Part shown: piece by piece, positions 45,336 through 54,614 of the stretch
Position numbering within the stretch: the stretch's first letter is position 1
How the letters are laid out: each line of letters opens with the position of its first letter
From: Shimia sp040370365
GTDB taxonomy: Bacteria; Pseudomonadota; Alphaproteobacteria; Rhodobacterales; Rhodobacteraceae
Direction: 5' to 3'
Length of the DNA stretch: 64,000 nucleotides
NCBI RefSeq assembly: GCF_040370365.1
Contig: NZ_BAABWQ010000001.1
Span: 682,001 to 746,000, forward strand
Translations under genes and position numbers: made by a program
Notes under the pieces: generated by a model
Database searches by the model: none
What the model saw: the letters and a program-made list of their open reading frames with translations, nothing else
Told to the model about the DNA's origin: nothing

Positions 45336-46232
45336 TCAGGTTACAGCCAGCATCCCGCGCGCACCGGCCAATTCCCGCATGCGTTTCTGCAGTTTCTCAA
45401 AGGCGCGCACCTCAATTTGGCGAATGCGCTCTCGGCTGACATCATACTGACCGCTCAGCTCTTCCAACGTCACCGCCTTCTCCGCCAAACGGCGCTGGGT
45501 CAGGATGTCTTTTTCTCGATCATTGAGCACATCCATGGCTTCCGTCAAAAGCTCCCGACGGGCGTCAAGCTCATCTTTGGCTTCATAGTCGGCGGCCTGA
45601 TTGGCGGTCTCATCTTCGAGCCAGTCCTGCCACTCCATAGTGCCTTCACCATCAGAGCCAACCTGCGCATTCAGAGACGCGTCACCACCCGACAGACGCC
45701 GGTTCATCGAGATCACTTCCTTCTCGGTCACACCAAGATCCGTCGCGATCCGCTGGACGTTTTCGGGTCGCAAATCCCCATCTTCAAGCGCACCAATGCG
45801 CGCTTTGGCTTTGCGCAGGTTAAAGAACAGCTTTTTCTGTGCGGAGGTGGTGCCCAATTTCACCATGGACCAACTGCGCAACACATATTCCTGAATCGAA
45901 GCACGAATCCACCACATCGCGTAAGTCGCCAGGCGGAAGCCTTTTTCAGGGTCAAATTTCTTCACAGCCTGCATAAGCCCCACATTGGCCTCAGAAATCA
46001 CCTCAGCTTGTGGCAGTCCATAGCCGCGATAGCCCATGGCGATTTTTGCTGCGAGACGCAGGTGGCTTGTGACCATTTTATGCGCCGCGTCTGCGTCTTG
46101 CTCTTCGACCCAGCGTTTGGCCAGCATGTATTCTTCTTCGGGTTCCAACAGTGGAAACTTGCGAATTTCCTGAAGGTAGCGGTTGAGACCGCCCTCTGGC
46201 GTTGGTGCCGGCAGGTTTTTGTAATTGCTCAT
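45336..46232 (-). CDS. rpoH: RNA polymerase heat-shock sigma factor (sigma-32)
   Basis: 298 residues. It directs transcription of heat-shock genes. Region 2 is intact (MVTSHLRLAAKIAMGYRGYG, YAMWWIRASIQEYVLRSWS), the RpoH box is QKKLFFNLRKAK, and region 4 ends with DVSRERIRQIEVRAFEKL. Roseobacters often carry two rpoH genes. Which copy this is cannot be told here. Confidence 0.94.
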   Translation of the reverse strand: MSNYKNLPAPTPEGGLNRYLQEIRKFPLLEPEEEYMLAKRWVEEQDADAAHKMVTSHLRLAAKIAMGYRGYGLPQAEVISEANVGLMQAVKKFDPEKGFRLATYAMWWIRASIQEYVLRSWSMVKLGTTSAQKKLFFNLRKAKARIGALEDGDLRPENVQRIATDLGVTEKEVISMNRRLSGGDASLNAQVGSDGEGTMEWQDWLEDETANQAADYEAKDELDARRELLTEAMDVLNDREKDILTQRRLAEKAVTLEELSGQYDVSRERIRQIEVRAFEKLQKRMRELAGARGMLAVT

Positions 46233-46535
46233 GGCGAATGCCTCCCTCTCTGTTTCGACCGTATGTTTATGTCGTTAACATCCATCTAGGGTAAGATACG
46301 CAGGTTTCAACCTTTGCGCGCGAATTTCTGACATTAAAGGTACGTCTTTTTGCGCGACTATCCACAGGAAACGCCGAGTCTCACGGGCATGTGCGCTTTG
46401 TGACAGCTAGACAATGACCCTAAGCGTAAAATCACTGCACTCCCTGCCCCGCGCCACAACCGACGCACCGGCACTCATCACGCCGAACTCAACAGGGCGT
46501 TGCACGCGGCCCAAGCAGAAGAGCACAGCTCAGCA
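46233..46535. other. Gap between rpoH and the pseudouridine synthase gene
   Basis: About 300 bases. The left third holds the likely rpoH promoter. In the rest I see no open frame with coding character, no T-run hairpin and no clear dyad. Confidence 0.5.
46283..46310 (-). promoter_or_regulatory. Weak candidate promoter of rpoH
   Basis: On the minus strand TTGAAA (complement of 46305-46310) and TAGATG (complement of 46283-46288) are 16 bases apart, about 50 bases before the rpoH start. Confidence 0.35.
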
Positions 46536-47573
46536 TCAAAGATCGGCTTTGCCCTGCAAATCTGCGATCAGCTGCGACATATCTTCTGGCAAAGGCGCTT
46601 CAAAGCGCAACTCTTGTCCTGTCACAGGATGCTCAAACCCCAAAACGGCCGCATGAAGTGCCTGACGCCCAAACTCTCGCGCGGCCTGAACGCCGCGGGG
46701 CCCAATGGCCTTTTCCCCCAGTTTGCGACGACCGCCATAGACGGGGTCACCAATCAACCCATGCCCTGCATGGGTCATATGCACGCGAATCTGATGGGTG
46801 CGCCCGGTTTCCAACCAGCACTCTACCAAACAGGCCACCGCAGGCGTGCCAAACGGCTCTACAATTCGCACCCGCGTGACCGCATGCCGCCCGCCTTCAA
46901 ACAGCACCGCTTGGCGTTGCCTGTCGGTTTTGTGGCGTGCCAGATGGGTGGTGATCTTCATAATGTTGCCCGGTTCAAAATTCACCCCACGCACACCACG
47001 CAGGCGGGGGTCATTGGCATCAGGCACCCCGTAACAGACCGCGCGGTAGTAACGCTCCACGGTGTGCGCTTCAAACTGCGCCGCCAGCCCTTGATGCGCG
47101 GCGTCAGTTTTGGCCACCACCAAGAGGCCGCTGGTTTCTTTGTCGATCCGATGCACAATACCGGGTCGCTTCATCCCCCCCACACCGGACAGGCTATCGC
47201 CGCAATGATGCAACAAAGCATTCACCAGCGTGCCATTTGGTGTCCCCGGCGCAGGATGCACCACCATGCCCGAGGGCTTATTGATCACAATCAGATCGTC
47301 ATCTTCCCAAATCACGTCCAACGGGATGTCTTCCGGGCCGATGTGGCTCTCTTCTGCGACAGGCACAATGATCACAACTGCCTCGCCACCTGCAACTTTC
47401 CGTTTGGGGTCGGTGACCACAACGCCGTCCAGTGCCACGCTGCCCTCCGCAATCAACCTGGCCAACCGCGTGCGGCTCAGGCTTGCTTCCACTGGCACAT
47501 CCCGAGAAAGCGCCTTATCAAGACGCTTGGGCGGATTGTCCGCAATCACAAATTCAACAAGGGCCTGTGCCAT
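46536..47573 (-). CDS. rluD: RluD-like large-subunit rRNA pseudouridine synthase
   Basis: 345 residues from ATG 47573. An N-terminal S4 domain (RLDKALSRDVPVEASLSRTR) precedes the RluA-type catalytic domain. The motif HRIDKETSGLLVVAKT holds the catalytic Asp, and ETGRTHQIRVHM is also typical. Its start codon overlaps the start codon of the divergent DUF6476 gene (CATG at 47571-47574). Confidence 0.9.
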   Translation of the reverse strand: MAQALVEFVIADNPPKRLDKALSRDVPVEASLSRTRLARLIAEGSVALDGVVVTDPKRKVAGGEAVVIIVPVAEESHIGPEDIPLDVIWEDDDLIVINKPSGMVVHPAPGTPNGTLVNALLHHCGDSLSGVGGMKRPGIVHRIDKETSGLLVVAKTDAAHQGLAAQFEAHTVERYYRAVCYGVPDANDPRLRGVRGVNFEPGNIMKITTHLARHKTDRQRQAVLFEGGRHAVTRVRIVEPFGTPAVACLVECWLETGRTHQIRVHMTHAGHGLIGDPVYGGRRKLGEKAIGPRGVQAAREFGRQALHAAVLGFEHPVTGQELRFEAPLPEDMSQLIADLQGKADL

Positions 47574-47865
47574 GAACGATACTCCGGAACCGGTAGAGCC
47601 TGCCAACCTGCGCTTCCTGCGACTCTTGGTGACGGGGCTAACGGGGGTGATGATTGTCGGGCTTGTAACGGTGGTTTTACTGATTGTCATGCGCTTCCGT
47701 GACGATGGACCGATCCTGCCGGAAAATCTTTCTTTGCCCGATGGCGCAAAAGCGCAAGCCGTGACCATGGGGGACGGCTGGTATGCCGTGGTCACTGAGG
47801 ACAATCGCATTTTGGTCTATGATCGTATCACTGGTGGCCTGCGCCAAGAAGTGCTGGTCGACTGA
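47572..47865 (+). CDS. DUF6476-family small membrane protein
   Basis: 97 residues from ATG 47572, with one N-terminal membrane helix (LLVTGLTGVMIVGLVTVVLL). The periplasmic or cytoplasmic remainder contains GDGWYAVVTEDNRILVYDR. The family occurs beside rluD-type genes in Rhodobacterales. The start overlaps the divergent start, so its promoter must lie inside the neighbouring gene. Function unknown. Confidence 0.8.
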   Translation: MNDTPEPVEPANLRFLRLLVTGLTGVMIVGLVTVVLLIVMRFRDDGPILPENLSLPDGAKAQAVTMGDGWYAVVTEDNRILVYDRITGGLRQEVLVD

Positions 47866-47940
47866 GTACAGACAGTGAGGCCTTGCTTGCCCGCGACACC
47901 ACATCAGTACGTCCCTCAGAACATATGAAGCCAAGAAAAC

Positions 47941-49683
47941 TCACTGTATGGGCATCACCTGCTCGGAGGTTGCGACTTCTGAGTAGGCGAGAAACACCGG
48001 CACAGGCGCCCCATACCCCTTGAGCGCAACGGGCGGCAGTTCATCCAAGGCAAGGCCTTCGTCCACCAGATCACAGGTTTCTCGATCCACTAAGACCTGC
48101 CACGGACCCGCCTTAGAACACAGCCGCGCGGCGAGGTTCACCGTGGAGCCAAGCACCGTGTAGTCCATACGATCACGCGCCCCCATGGCCCCCAAAACCA
48201 CCGCGCCTGAGGCAATCCCGATGCCAACGGCCAACTCGCGCGCGCTCTGCGCACCAAAGGACGCCGCAAGCGCCTCCTTGATTTCCACACCACAGCGCAC
48301 GGCACGGTCTTCTTTGTCTTCCCCGACAAACATCGCCATCAATTCGTCACCGACAAATTTATCGATATCCCCACCGTGACGCTCCACAATGGCGGATTGG
48401 ATTTCGAAATAGCGGTTGAGCACCTCAATCACCTCTTCGGGGGTCACTGTTTCCGAAAAGGCCGTGTAGCCGCGAATATCGGAGAACAACATGGTCACTT
48501 CACGCCGCTCCCCCCCGCGCTTCATCCCTGCCCCGTCCTGCTTTTGAATTGCAGACACCGTTTCGTGGCTGACAAACTTCATAAGCTCCAGCCGTTCGCC
48601 CAACTGTCCTGCCATCACGTTGATGCGGCTGGCCAGATCGCCAATCTCATCTCGCGATCGCACCCCCGTCACGCGCGCAGAGAAATCACCGTCTTTCACC
48701 GCATCTGCCACCCGCCCGATTTTCAGAATTGGGCCCGTCAATCGCCGAGAAAAAATCAAAGCTCCAAAGGACGCAGCCGCAAAGCCCAACCCACCAACAA
48801 TCACGATGCGCCGCATCATTTGCGTCACAACCGCGTAGGCATCTTTCTCACTCAGCTCCGCAATCACAGCAAAGGGAAACCAGTCTGGAAAGGCATATGC
48901 ACCCAGCATCTCTGTGCCGTCGGGGCGTGCATAGGCCTCCAGCGCATCGGCCCGCGCTCCCGCCACGATCAACGGCATGGCGGAGGCCACAATCGCCCGC
49001 TCCGCCAAAATTTCAGGGTGATCAACCAAAGTGCTACGCCCCGCATGATCGACAACCGTAATCTGGCCACGCGCGGCAAACGGATGGCGCTGAACGCTGC
49101 GCTGTAAGGCGTGCAGGTTAATCCGTGCGGCCAACGTCAGTTTGCGACCGGCGATTTGACTGTCCATCGGCAGCGCCAAAGTGGCCAGCCAATCACCTGT
49201 CTCCGCCAATTGGCTCACGAGGGGCCGTCCAAATTGTCCGGTGCCCTCGATGTTGGCCAGAAGATCGTTGGAAACCGCCAGCGTGGCAACAGGATCCAGC
49301 CCAACGTCACTCAACCGCGCGCCAAACCCCTCATTGCTGACAAGGACCGGAATGTCAGATCCCTCGACACTCAACTGCAGAGAGACCACATCAGGCAGCT
49401 GCGCTAAGCCTTCCGTCAGCAGGGAGACTTTCTGCGCCACACCCAAATCCGGATTGTCCACCCCGGCGCGGATCACCATCAGCGGCGCCAGCCAACGCCC
49501 TTGATAGAGGCTGTCAAATTCCCCGCGCAGCTGCCCAGCCACACCGGTGAGGTCTTCGTTTACCGCGCTCTTGAGCTCATCCCGGGCGATCTGCACCAGA
49601 TTGTTGCCCACCAACGCCAGTGGGACCACCGCGATCAAAGCCGCAAACAAGAAGAACTTGAGCGGCAGCGGAAAGCGTATCAA
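47941..49683 (-). CDS. Class III adenylate/guanylate cyclase with periplasmic sensor and HAMP domain
   Basis: 580 residues from TTG 49683, overlapping the PKD gene's stop (TTGA). Two membrane helices (about 7-29 and 292-314) enclose a periplasmic sensor region of about 260 residues. A HAMP domain (LTGPILKIGRVADAVKDGDF) and a class III cyclase domain follow. The metal Asp residues are in LFSDIRGYT and FVGDELMAMF, and LGSTVNLAARL has the catalytic Asn and Arg. The site appears complete. It is the last gene of the FecR-PKD operon and its likely output. Confidence 0.9.
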   Translation of the reverse strand: MIRFPLPLKFFLFAALIAVVPLALVGNNLVQIARDELKSAVNEDLTGVAGQLRGEFDSLYQGRWLAPLMVIRAGVDNPDLGVAQKVSLLTEGLAQLPDVVSLQLSVEGSDIPVLVSNEGFGARLSDVGLDPVATLAVSNDLLANIEGTGQFGRPLVSQLAETGDWLATLALPMDSQIAGRKLTLAARINLHALQRSVQRHPFAARGQITVVDHAGRSTLVDHPEILAERAIVASAMPLIVAGARADALEAYARPDGTEMLGAYAFPDWFPFAVIAELSEKDAYAVVTQMMRRIVIVGGLGFAAASFGALIFSRRLTGPILKIGRVADAVKDGDFSARVTGVRSRDEIGDLASRINVMAGQLGERLELMKFVSHETVSAIQKQDGAGMKRGGERREVTMLFSDIRGYTAFSETVTPEEVIEVLNRYFEIQSAIVERHGGDIDKFVGDELMAMFVGEDKEDRAVRCGVEIKEALAASFGAQSARELAVGIGIASGAVVLGAMGARDRMDYTVLGSTVNLAARLCSKAGPWQVLVDRETCDLVDEGLALDELPPVALKGYGAPVPVFLAYSEVATSEQVMPIQ

Positions 49684-52600
49684 TTGCTCTCACCTGCACC
49701 AAATCCGTCGCGGGCAACGGCCTGAACCACCGCGGTGTCTTGTGACACACCACAGGCCAATCCCGTGCTGTCACGCGCCACGGCTGTGGCGGTAAACTGC
49801 CCGGCCGTTTGGTAGGCATGGCGCGCCACCGCGCCGCTTGCCTGCGTGCCATCGCCAAAAGTCCACGTGATTTCAACGCCATGCCCATCCGGATCAGTCA
49901 CACCACTGGCATCAAAGCGCAGCACATCATGCGCGGCTCCCACCGGGGTGTCACGGTCCGGCCCCGCATCAATGATCGGTGCCGCGTTCACCAGCACCTG
50001 CGCCACATCAACGCCCGCGTTGCAGACCGCACCGCTGTTGTCCAAAGCTGTCAACTCTACGGATACAGACCCCGGCACCTCAAAACGACGCTGCACTTCA
50101 GCCCCACGCAACTCTTCGCCATCAGAAAAACGCCAAATCAGATCGGTCACCTCCCCATCAACATCATAGGCACCGGCACGAAACACCACGTCTTCACCCG
50201 GACAGACCACGCGGTCCGGTCCAGCATCCGCAACGGGAGGCGCGTTGACCCGCGCATAGACTTCCTCAATTTGCTGAGAATTGGACAGCGCGCGGCCATC
50301 ATCTGTGGACACGCGCACCGGAAACAGACCCGGCTTGTCAAACACATGAGACGCCATCGCGCCCTCGGCTGAGGCCCCATCGCCAAACGACCATTTCACC
50401 GCAACATCGTCAGCCACGGCCAATTGCCAATCTTGGGGTGTGCCAACGCACAATGCCGCCGGCACCGACAGCCCCGCTTTTGGGGCCGGATTCACCACAA
50501 CGTCGCGTCGCATCACCACGGTCGAATTGGCCACATCCGCGTCATCCACAACCGCGAGGCTCAGCGTGTAAACGCCCGGCGCATCATAGCGGTGTGTGCC
50601 CGCCACCCCACGCCCGGTCGCGCCATCACCAAAATCCCAGATGTAATCTGTGATAACCCCATCCACATCCGTGGCGCCGCTGGCGTCAAACCGTGCCAAA
50701 ACACCCGATGCGATCAGATCCGGCGCATCTATCGCAGGTTTGGGAGCCGCGTTGATACGAACTTTGTGACGGCTCACCAACTCCCCACAGTCCTGTGTGC
50801 CACCTTCAAGTGTGGTGGTCAGCGTCGCCGTATACTCTCCCGGCTCTGCAAACACATGCGCCACTTGCTGTCCCTGTGCCGTGGCCCCGTCAGAGAATGC
50901 CCAGTCAAACGACACTGGCTCTCCCGTGCCAGGCTCATCACCAAGCACGGCCGCAAACTGAACGGCCTCCCCACTTGGCGCGCGTTCGACCGCATCAATC
51001 TCAAGGCTGCGGGCGGATAAAACCGTCACTTTCACCGTGTCTTTGTCCAACGGGCTACATTGGCCAACCGCATCCCCGGTGATGGTCAAAGTGACCTCGT
51101 AGTCGCCCGCGCGCTCAAAGCTCTTGATAGGTGTCGCCCCGCTGGCGCGGCTGCCATCCCCAAAAGTCCACTCAAAGGCATTGACCGAGCCATCTGCATC
51201 TGTTGACCCGGTGCCATCCATGCGCACCTCTTGGTTGACGCAAACCCTCATGTCCGGCCCGGCATTGGCAATTGGCCCTTCCCGGACAATCACAGCAATG
51301 CGGTCGAGATCACTACCGCGGGTGCTGCCGCTTTCATCCTCGACCTTTAAGGTCACCGGATAAGTACCTGGCATTTCATACGTTTTGGTTGGATTGATCA
51401 AGTCGGACCCAGTTGCATCGCCGAAGTCCCATGCATAGCGCAACAGGTCCCCGTCCTCATCTGAACTGGCAGACGCATCAAACAACACCGACTGCCCCGA
51501 GCACACATTTTTGTTGCCCCCAGCGTTCGCCACCGGGGCGGCGTTGATGATCACAGTTGTTGCGTCCACATCCCCCGAATTGCGCAGCCCTGCGCCGTCA
51601 TCTACCCGCAAGGTGACCGGGAACTGCCCGGCACGTGGGAACACATGGCTGACCACTTCTCCTGCCATCACCGGCGTTCCGTCGCCAAAGTCCCACAAAT
51701 ACATCAGCGCATCGCCATCCGCATCGCTTGAGCCACTGGCATCCAAGGTCACCAACAATCGATCGGTATCAATCACCGGGCCAGCGTCAGCCTTCGGGCG
51801 ATGATTAACAGCAATGGTCACACTGTCCTGCGCGGTGGAATTGGCCACGCCACTGCTGTCACGCACCACAAGGCGCGCGTTATACACGCCCGGCACTGGC
51901 CAAGCCCGTTCCACAACCGCAGCCTCAAGCGGCAATTGCAGGTCATCAAACTCCCATTGGAAAGTCGCCAATGCGCCGTCGGTGTCAAAACTGGACCTCG
52001 CATCAAAACGCACATTGTCATCCGGTGCCACACGCAAGTCCGGCCCAGCTTGTGCCACGGGAGGCGCATTCACGGTGATCAAAACCTCAGATTCATCAAC
52101 CGCACCTCCTCCGACAAAATCATCGCTGACTTGCAACCGAATGCGATACAGGCCCGGAGCATCAAAGGTATGCGAAACCCGCGCGCCCTCTTTGCTCAGA
52201 CCGCCCTCAAACAACCACAAATGCTCCGCCACAGAGCCATCCGGATCAAGCGACGCGCCTGCGTCGAGCACAAAGTCTTCCCCCGGCGCCACTGTCAGAG
52301 AAGGACCAGCATCCGCAATCGGGCGAGCATTTACAGTCACGGTCATCGTATCACGATGGCTGCTTTGCGGTGCACCACTGTCGTCAATCACCGTCAGCGA
52401 CACCTCATAGCTGCCCGGCAATGCGTAGTAGTGCAGCGGTTGTGGACCCTGCCCTGTGCGCCCGTCACCAAACTCCCAAAGGTAGCTGGCAATCTGCCCG
52501 TCGATGTCACGCGATCCCGTGCCATCAAACTGTACTTCAGAGGCGGTGACAAACTGATCCGGTCCGGCCTCTGCGATTGGCCGCGTGTTGACGATGACCT

Positions 52601-54614
52601 CAAAACTTGTGCTTTGACTGGCAGATTGAGTGCCGCTGTCGTCGATCACAGTCAACGCAACCTCATAGACACCGGGACTGGCCCAAGCGTATTCGGCAAA
52701 TGGCCCCTCGCCAATGGCCCCATCCCCAAAATCCCATTGATGGCTCAAGATCACCCCATCCGCATCACTGGACCGGCTGCCATCCAAAGGCACCGCTTCG
52801 CCCACAGCCACGGGCTCTGTGGGTCCATCAATCACCGGAACCGGCGGCGCGTTGACGCGAATGGTCACAAAGTCTTGGCTGGTGTCATTTCCCACGCCGC
52901 TGTCATCTGTGACGGCAAGCGCAACACGATATACTCCCGGAGCGCTGTATACATGGGTCACAAGGCTGCCGTCCAAGGTGCTGCCATCCCCCATGTCCCA
53001 TCGATAGCTGTCGATGCCGCCATCCACGTCGTAGCTCGCAATGCCGTCCAACGTCACCGCCCGACCAACAATTGTGTTCACGTCAGTGCCTGCTTCGGCA
53101 ACCGGCGGGAAATTCACAGTGACAAGGCGCGTGGCCACGCCGAAATTACACGGATGCTGGGAGTCGTCCATCACCCGCAGCACTGCACGGTATGATCCCG
53201 GCGCGGCGAAAACATGATCCACCTCAGCCGTCTCCGCAATGGCACCATCTCCAAAGGTCCACTGATAGCGGGTGATCGGGCTGTCAGATGGCACAGACGC
53301 CACCCCAGAGAACGGCACAACTTCGCCCGGCGCCACAGTCACAGGCGCCCCGGCCACCGCGCGCGGTGCCACTCGCACATGCACAGGCACCTCAGATTCC
53401 GCGCCACGTGCAGCCCGTGTACCGGGCAGCAACACACGCAAACGCGCATTGAGCTTTCCGGGCGCTGCATAGCTGTAAACGATGACGGGTTCATCGGACT
53501 GGCCGCCATCTCCAAAGGCCCAGTCATAGGACATCAGGGGATCAGTGTTGGGCAGGCTGCCGTCAAACGCGACGCTGGAACAATCCGCCAGTTCGCGCGC
53601 TCTGGGACGCGCCTCAGGCCGCTCTGGCGCAGGAGCTTGGCGAGGCGGCATGATGATCGGCAAAGCAGCGCCCTCCGCATCAAACAAACTCAGAGTGACA
53701 TCGTTGGGGGTCTCAAATCCGCCCTGCAGGGTGAGCGCCACCACATCCTCGCCCGCCAAAACATCCGCCGCGATGTCCTCACTGGCCCACACGTTTTGAC
53801 CTGACGCGCGCACCGCCACATCCGAATACATTCGGTTGATGCGCAGATCCGCCGCGGCTCCGTCAAAGTTCTGGACCGTTATAGGGCCCGATATCGCCTC
53901 AAATTCCACCCGCGTGCCGGGCCCGGACCCCGGCCAACGGATCGTTGGTTGATAGGCCAACATCTGTAACTCTTGCGGGCGGCGATGCGCATCTCGCAGA
54001 AGGCTCACATCCAGATTGAACCCGTTCCCATCGTCCCCATCAGCGCCGAGCACTTCGATCCGAAACCACGCCCTATCACCGACCACATCGCCTTGCCGCG
54101 CCCGCACGGACCCGATGGAAACCCATTGCCCATCAGTTTCAGCCTCAGAACCAAATTGCGCCTCCCTCAGAATCTCTCCGGGCTGTGCGGCCAACACGTC
54201 TGCGCGTCGCTGTTTCTTAGGGGTGCTGCCTGCCGCCACCGGCGTTGGCAGGGTGGCATCTTGAAACGCACCGGCACCACCATAGACCCGGAAGATCGTC
54301 TGGGTATTGCCTGCACGGCCATACCGGAAATCATGGGCACCACGCATTTCGGGGTCAAAGGCACGCACGTAAACTCTATCCCGCAAATCTTTGGGAACAC
54401 TAAAAAATACCACCTCACGATGATCAACATCACCCTCACGAGTTGGGGCCAATGCACCATAGACAACCAATAGGCCCTCGTCAGGTGGCGCGCTGACATC
54501 CTGCGCAGATACGTTGGTTCCCCAAGTTGCCATCACTGCAAAAAGCAGCCTCAGCGCCCCTCGCATTGCATCACTCATCCGCATCTTCACAATCTTCCCC
54601 ACAGCCATCCCCAT
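49680..54614 (-). CDS. Giant exported protein with about 15 PKD repeats
   Basis: About 1644 residues from ATG 54614. An in-frame GTG at 54617 is the alternative, and either way the start overlaps the upstream stop. A signal peptide (MRGALRLLFAVMATWGTNVSA) is followed by about 300 residues of unique sequence. About 15 repeats of roughly 86 residues then run from about 345 to the end, each with a WxFGDG-type PKD signature (for example YDWAFGDG, HQWDFGDG, ITWTFGDG). PKD domains form beta-sandwich stalks in surface proteins. No anchor is seen. It probably spans or decorates the envelope and may bind a ligand. Confidence 0.9.
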   Translation of the reverse strand: MGMAVGKIVKMRMSDAMRGALRLLFAVMATWGTNVSAQDVSAPPDEGLLVVYGALAPTREGDVDHREVVFFSVPKDLRDRVYVRAFDPEMRGAHDFRYGRAGNTQTIFRVYGGAGAFQDATLPTPVAAGSTPKKQRRADVLAAQPGEILREAQFGSEAETDGQWVSIGSVRARQGDVVGDRAWFRIEVLGADGDDGNGFNLDVSLLRDAHRRPQELQMLAYQPTIRWPGSGPGTRVEFEAISGPITVQNFDGAAADLRINRMYSDVAVRASGQNVWASEDIAADVLAGEDVVALTLQGGFETPNDVTLSLFDAEGAALPIIMPPRQAPAPERPEARPRARELADCSSVAFDGSLPNTDPLMSYDWAFGDGGQSDEPVIVYSYAAPGKLNARLRVLLPGTRAARGAESEVPVHVRVAPRAVAGAPVTVAPGEVVPFSGVASVPSDSPITRYQWTFGDGAIAETAEVDHVFAAPGSYRAVLRVMDDSQHPCNFGVATRLVTVNFPPVAEAGTDVNTIVGRAVTLDGIASYDVDGGIDSYRWDMGDGSTLDGSLVTHVYSAPGVYRVALAVTDDSGVGNDTSQDFVTIRVNAPPVPVIDGPTEPVAVGEAVPLDGSRSSDADGVILSHQWDFGDGAIGEGPFAEYAWASPGVYEVALTVIDDSGTQSASQSTSFEVIVNTRPIAEAGPDQFVTASEVQFDGTGSRDIDGQIASYLWEFGDGRTGQGPQPLHYYALPGSYEVSLTVIDDSGAPQSSHRDTMTVTVNARPIADAGPSLTVAPGEDFVLDAGASLDPDGSVAEHLWLFEGGLSKEGARVSHTFDAPGLYRIRLQVSDDFVGGGAVDESEVLITVNAPPVAQAGPDLRVAPDDNVRFDARSSFDTDGALATFQWEFDDLQLPLEAAVVERAWPVPGVYNARLVVRDSSGVANSTAQDSVTIAVNHRPKADAGPVIDTDRLLVTLDASGSSDADGDALMYLWDFGDGTPVMAGEVVSHVFPRAGQFPVTLRVDDGAGLRNSGDVDATTVIINAAPVANAGGNKNVCSGQSVLFDASASSDEDGDLLRYAWDFGDATGSDLINPTKTYEMPGTYPVTLKVEDESGSTRGSDLDRIAVIVREGPIANAGPDMRVCVNQEVRMDGTGSTDADGSVNAFEWTFGDGSRASGATPIKSFERAGDYEVTLTITGDAVGQCSPLDKDTVKVTVLSARSLEIDAVERAPSGEAVQFAAVLGDEPGTGEPVSFDWAFSDGATAQGQQVAHVFAEPGEYTATLTTTLEGGTQDCGELVSRHKVRINAAPKPAIDAPDLIASGVLARFDASGATDVDGVITDYIWDFGDGATGRGVAGTHRYDAPGVYTLSLAVVDDADVANSTVVMRRDVVVNPAPKAGLSVPAALCVGTPQDWQLAVADDVAVKWSFGDGASAEGAMASHVFDKPGLFPVRVSTDDGRALSNSQQIEEVYARVNAPPVADAGPDRVVCPGEDVVFRAGAYDVDGEVTDLIWRFSDGEELRGAEVQRRFEVPGSVSVELTALDNSGAVCNAGVDVAQVLVNAAPIIDAGPDRDTPVGAAHDVLRFDASGVTDPDGHGVEITWTFGDGTQASGAVARHAYQTAGQFTATAVARDSTGLACGVSQDTAVVQAVARDGFGAGESN

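Noticed and set aside
45156..46289. Long open frame antisense to rpoH
   Set aside because: Shadow of a well-conserved sigma factor gene.
51801..53195. Long open frame antisense to the PKD gene
   Set aside because: It is the mirror of the repetitive, GC-rich PKD coding sequence and its product has no protein-like character.
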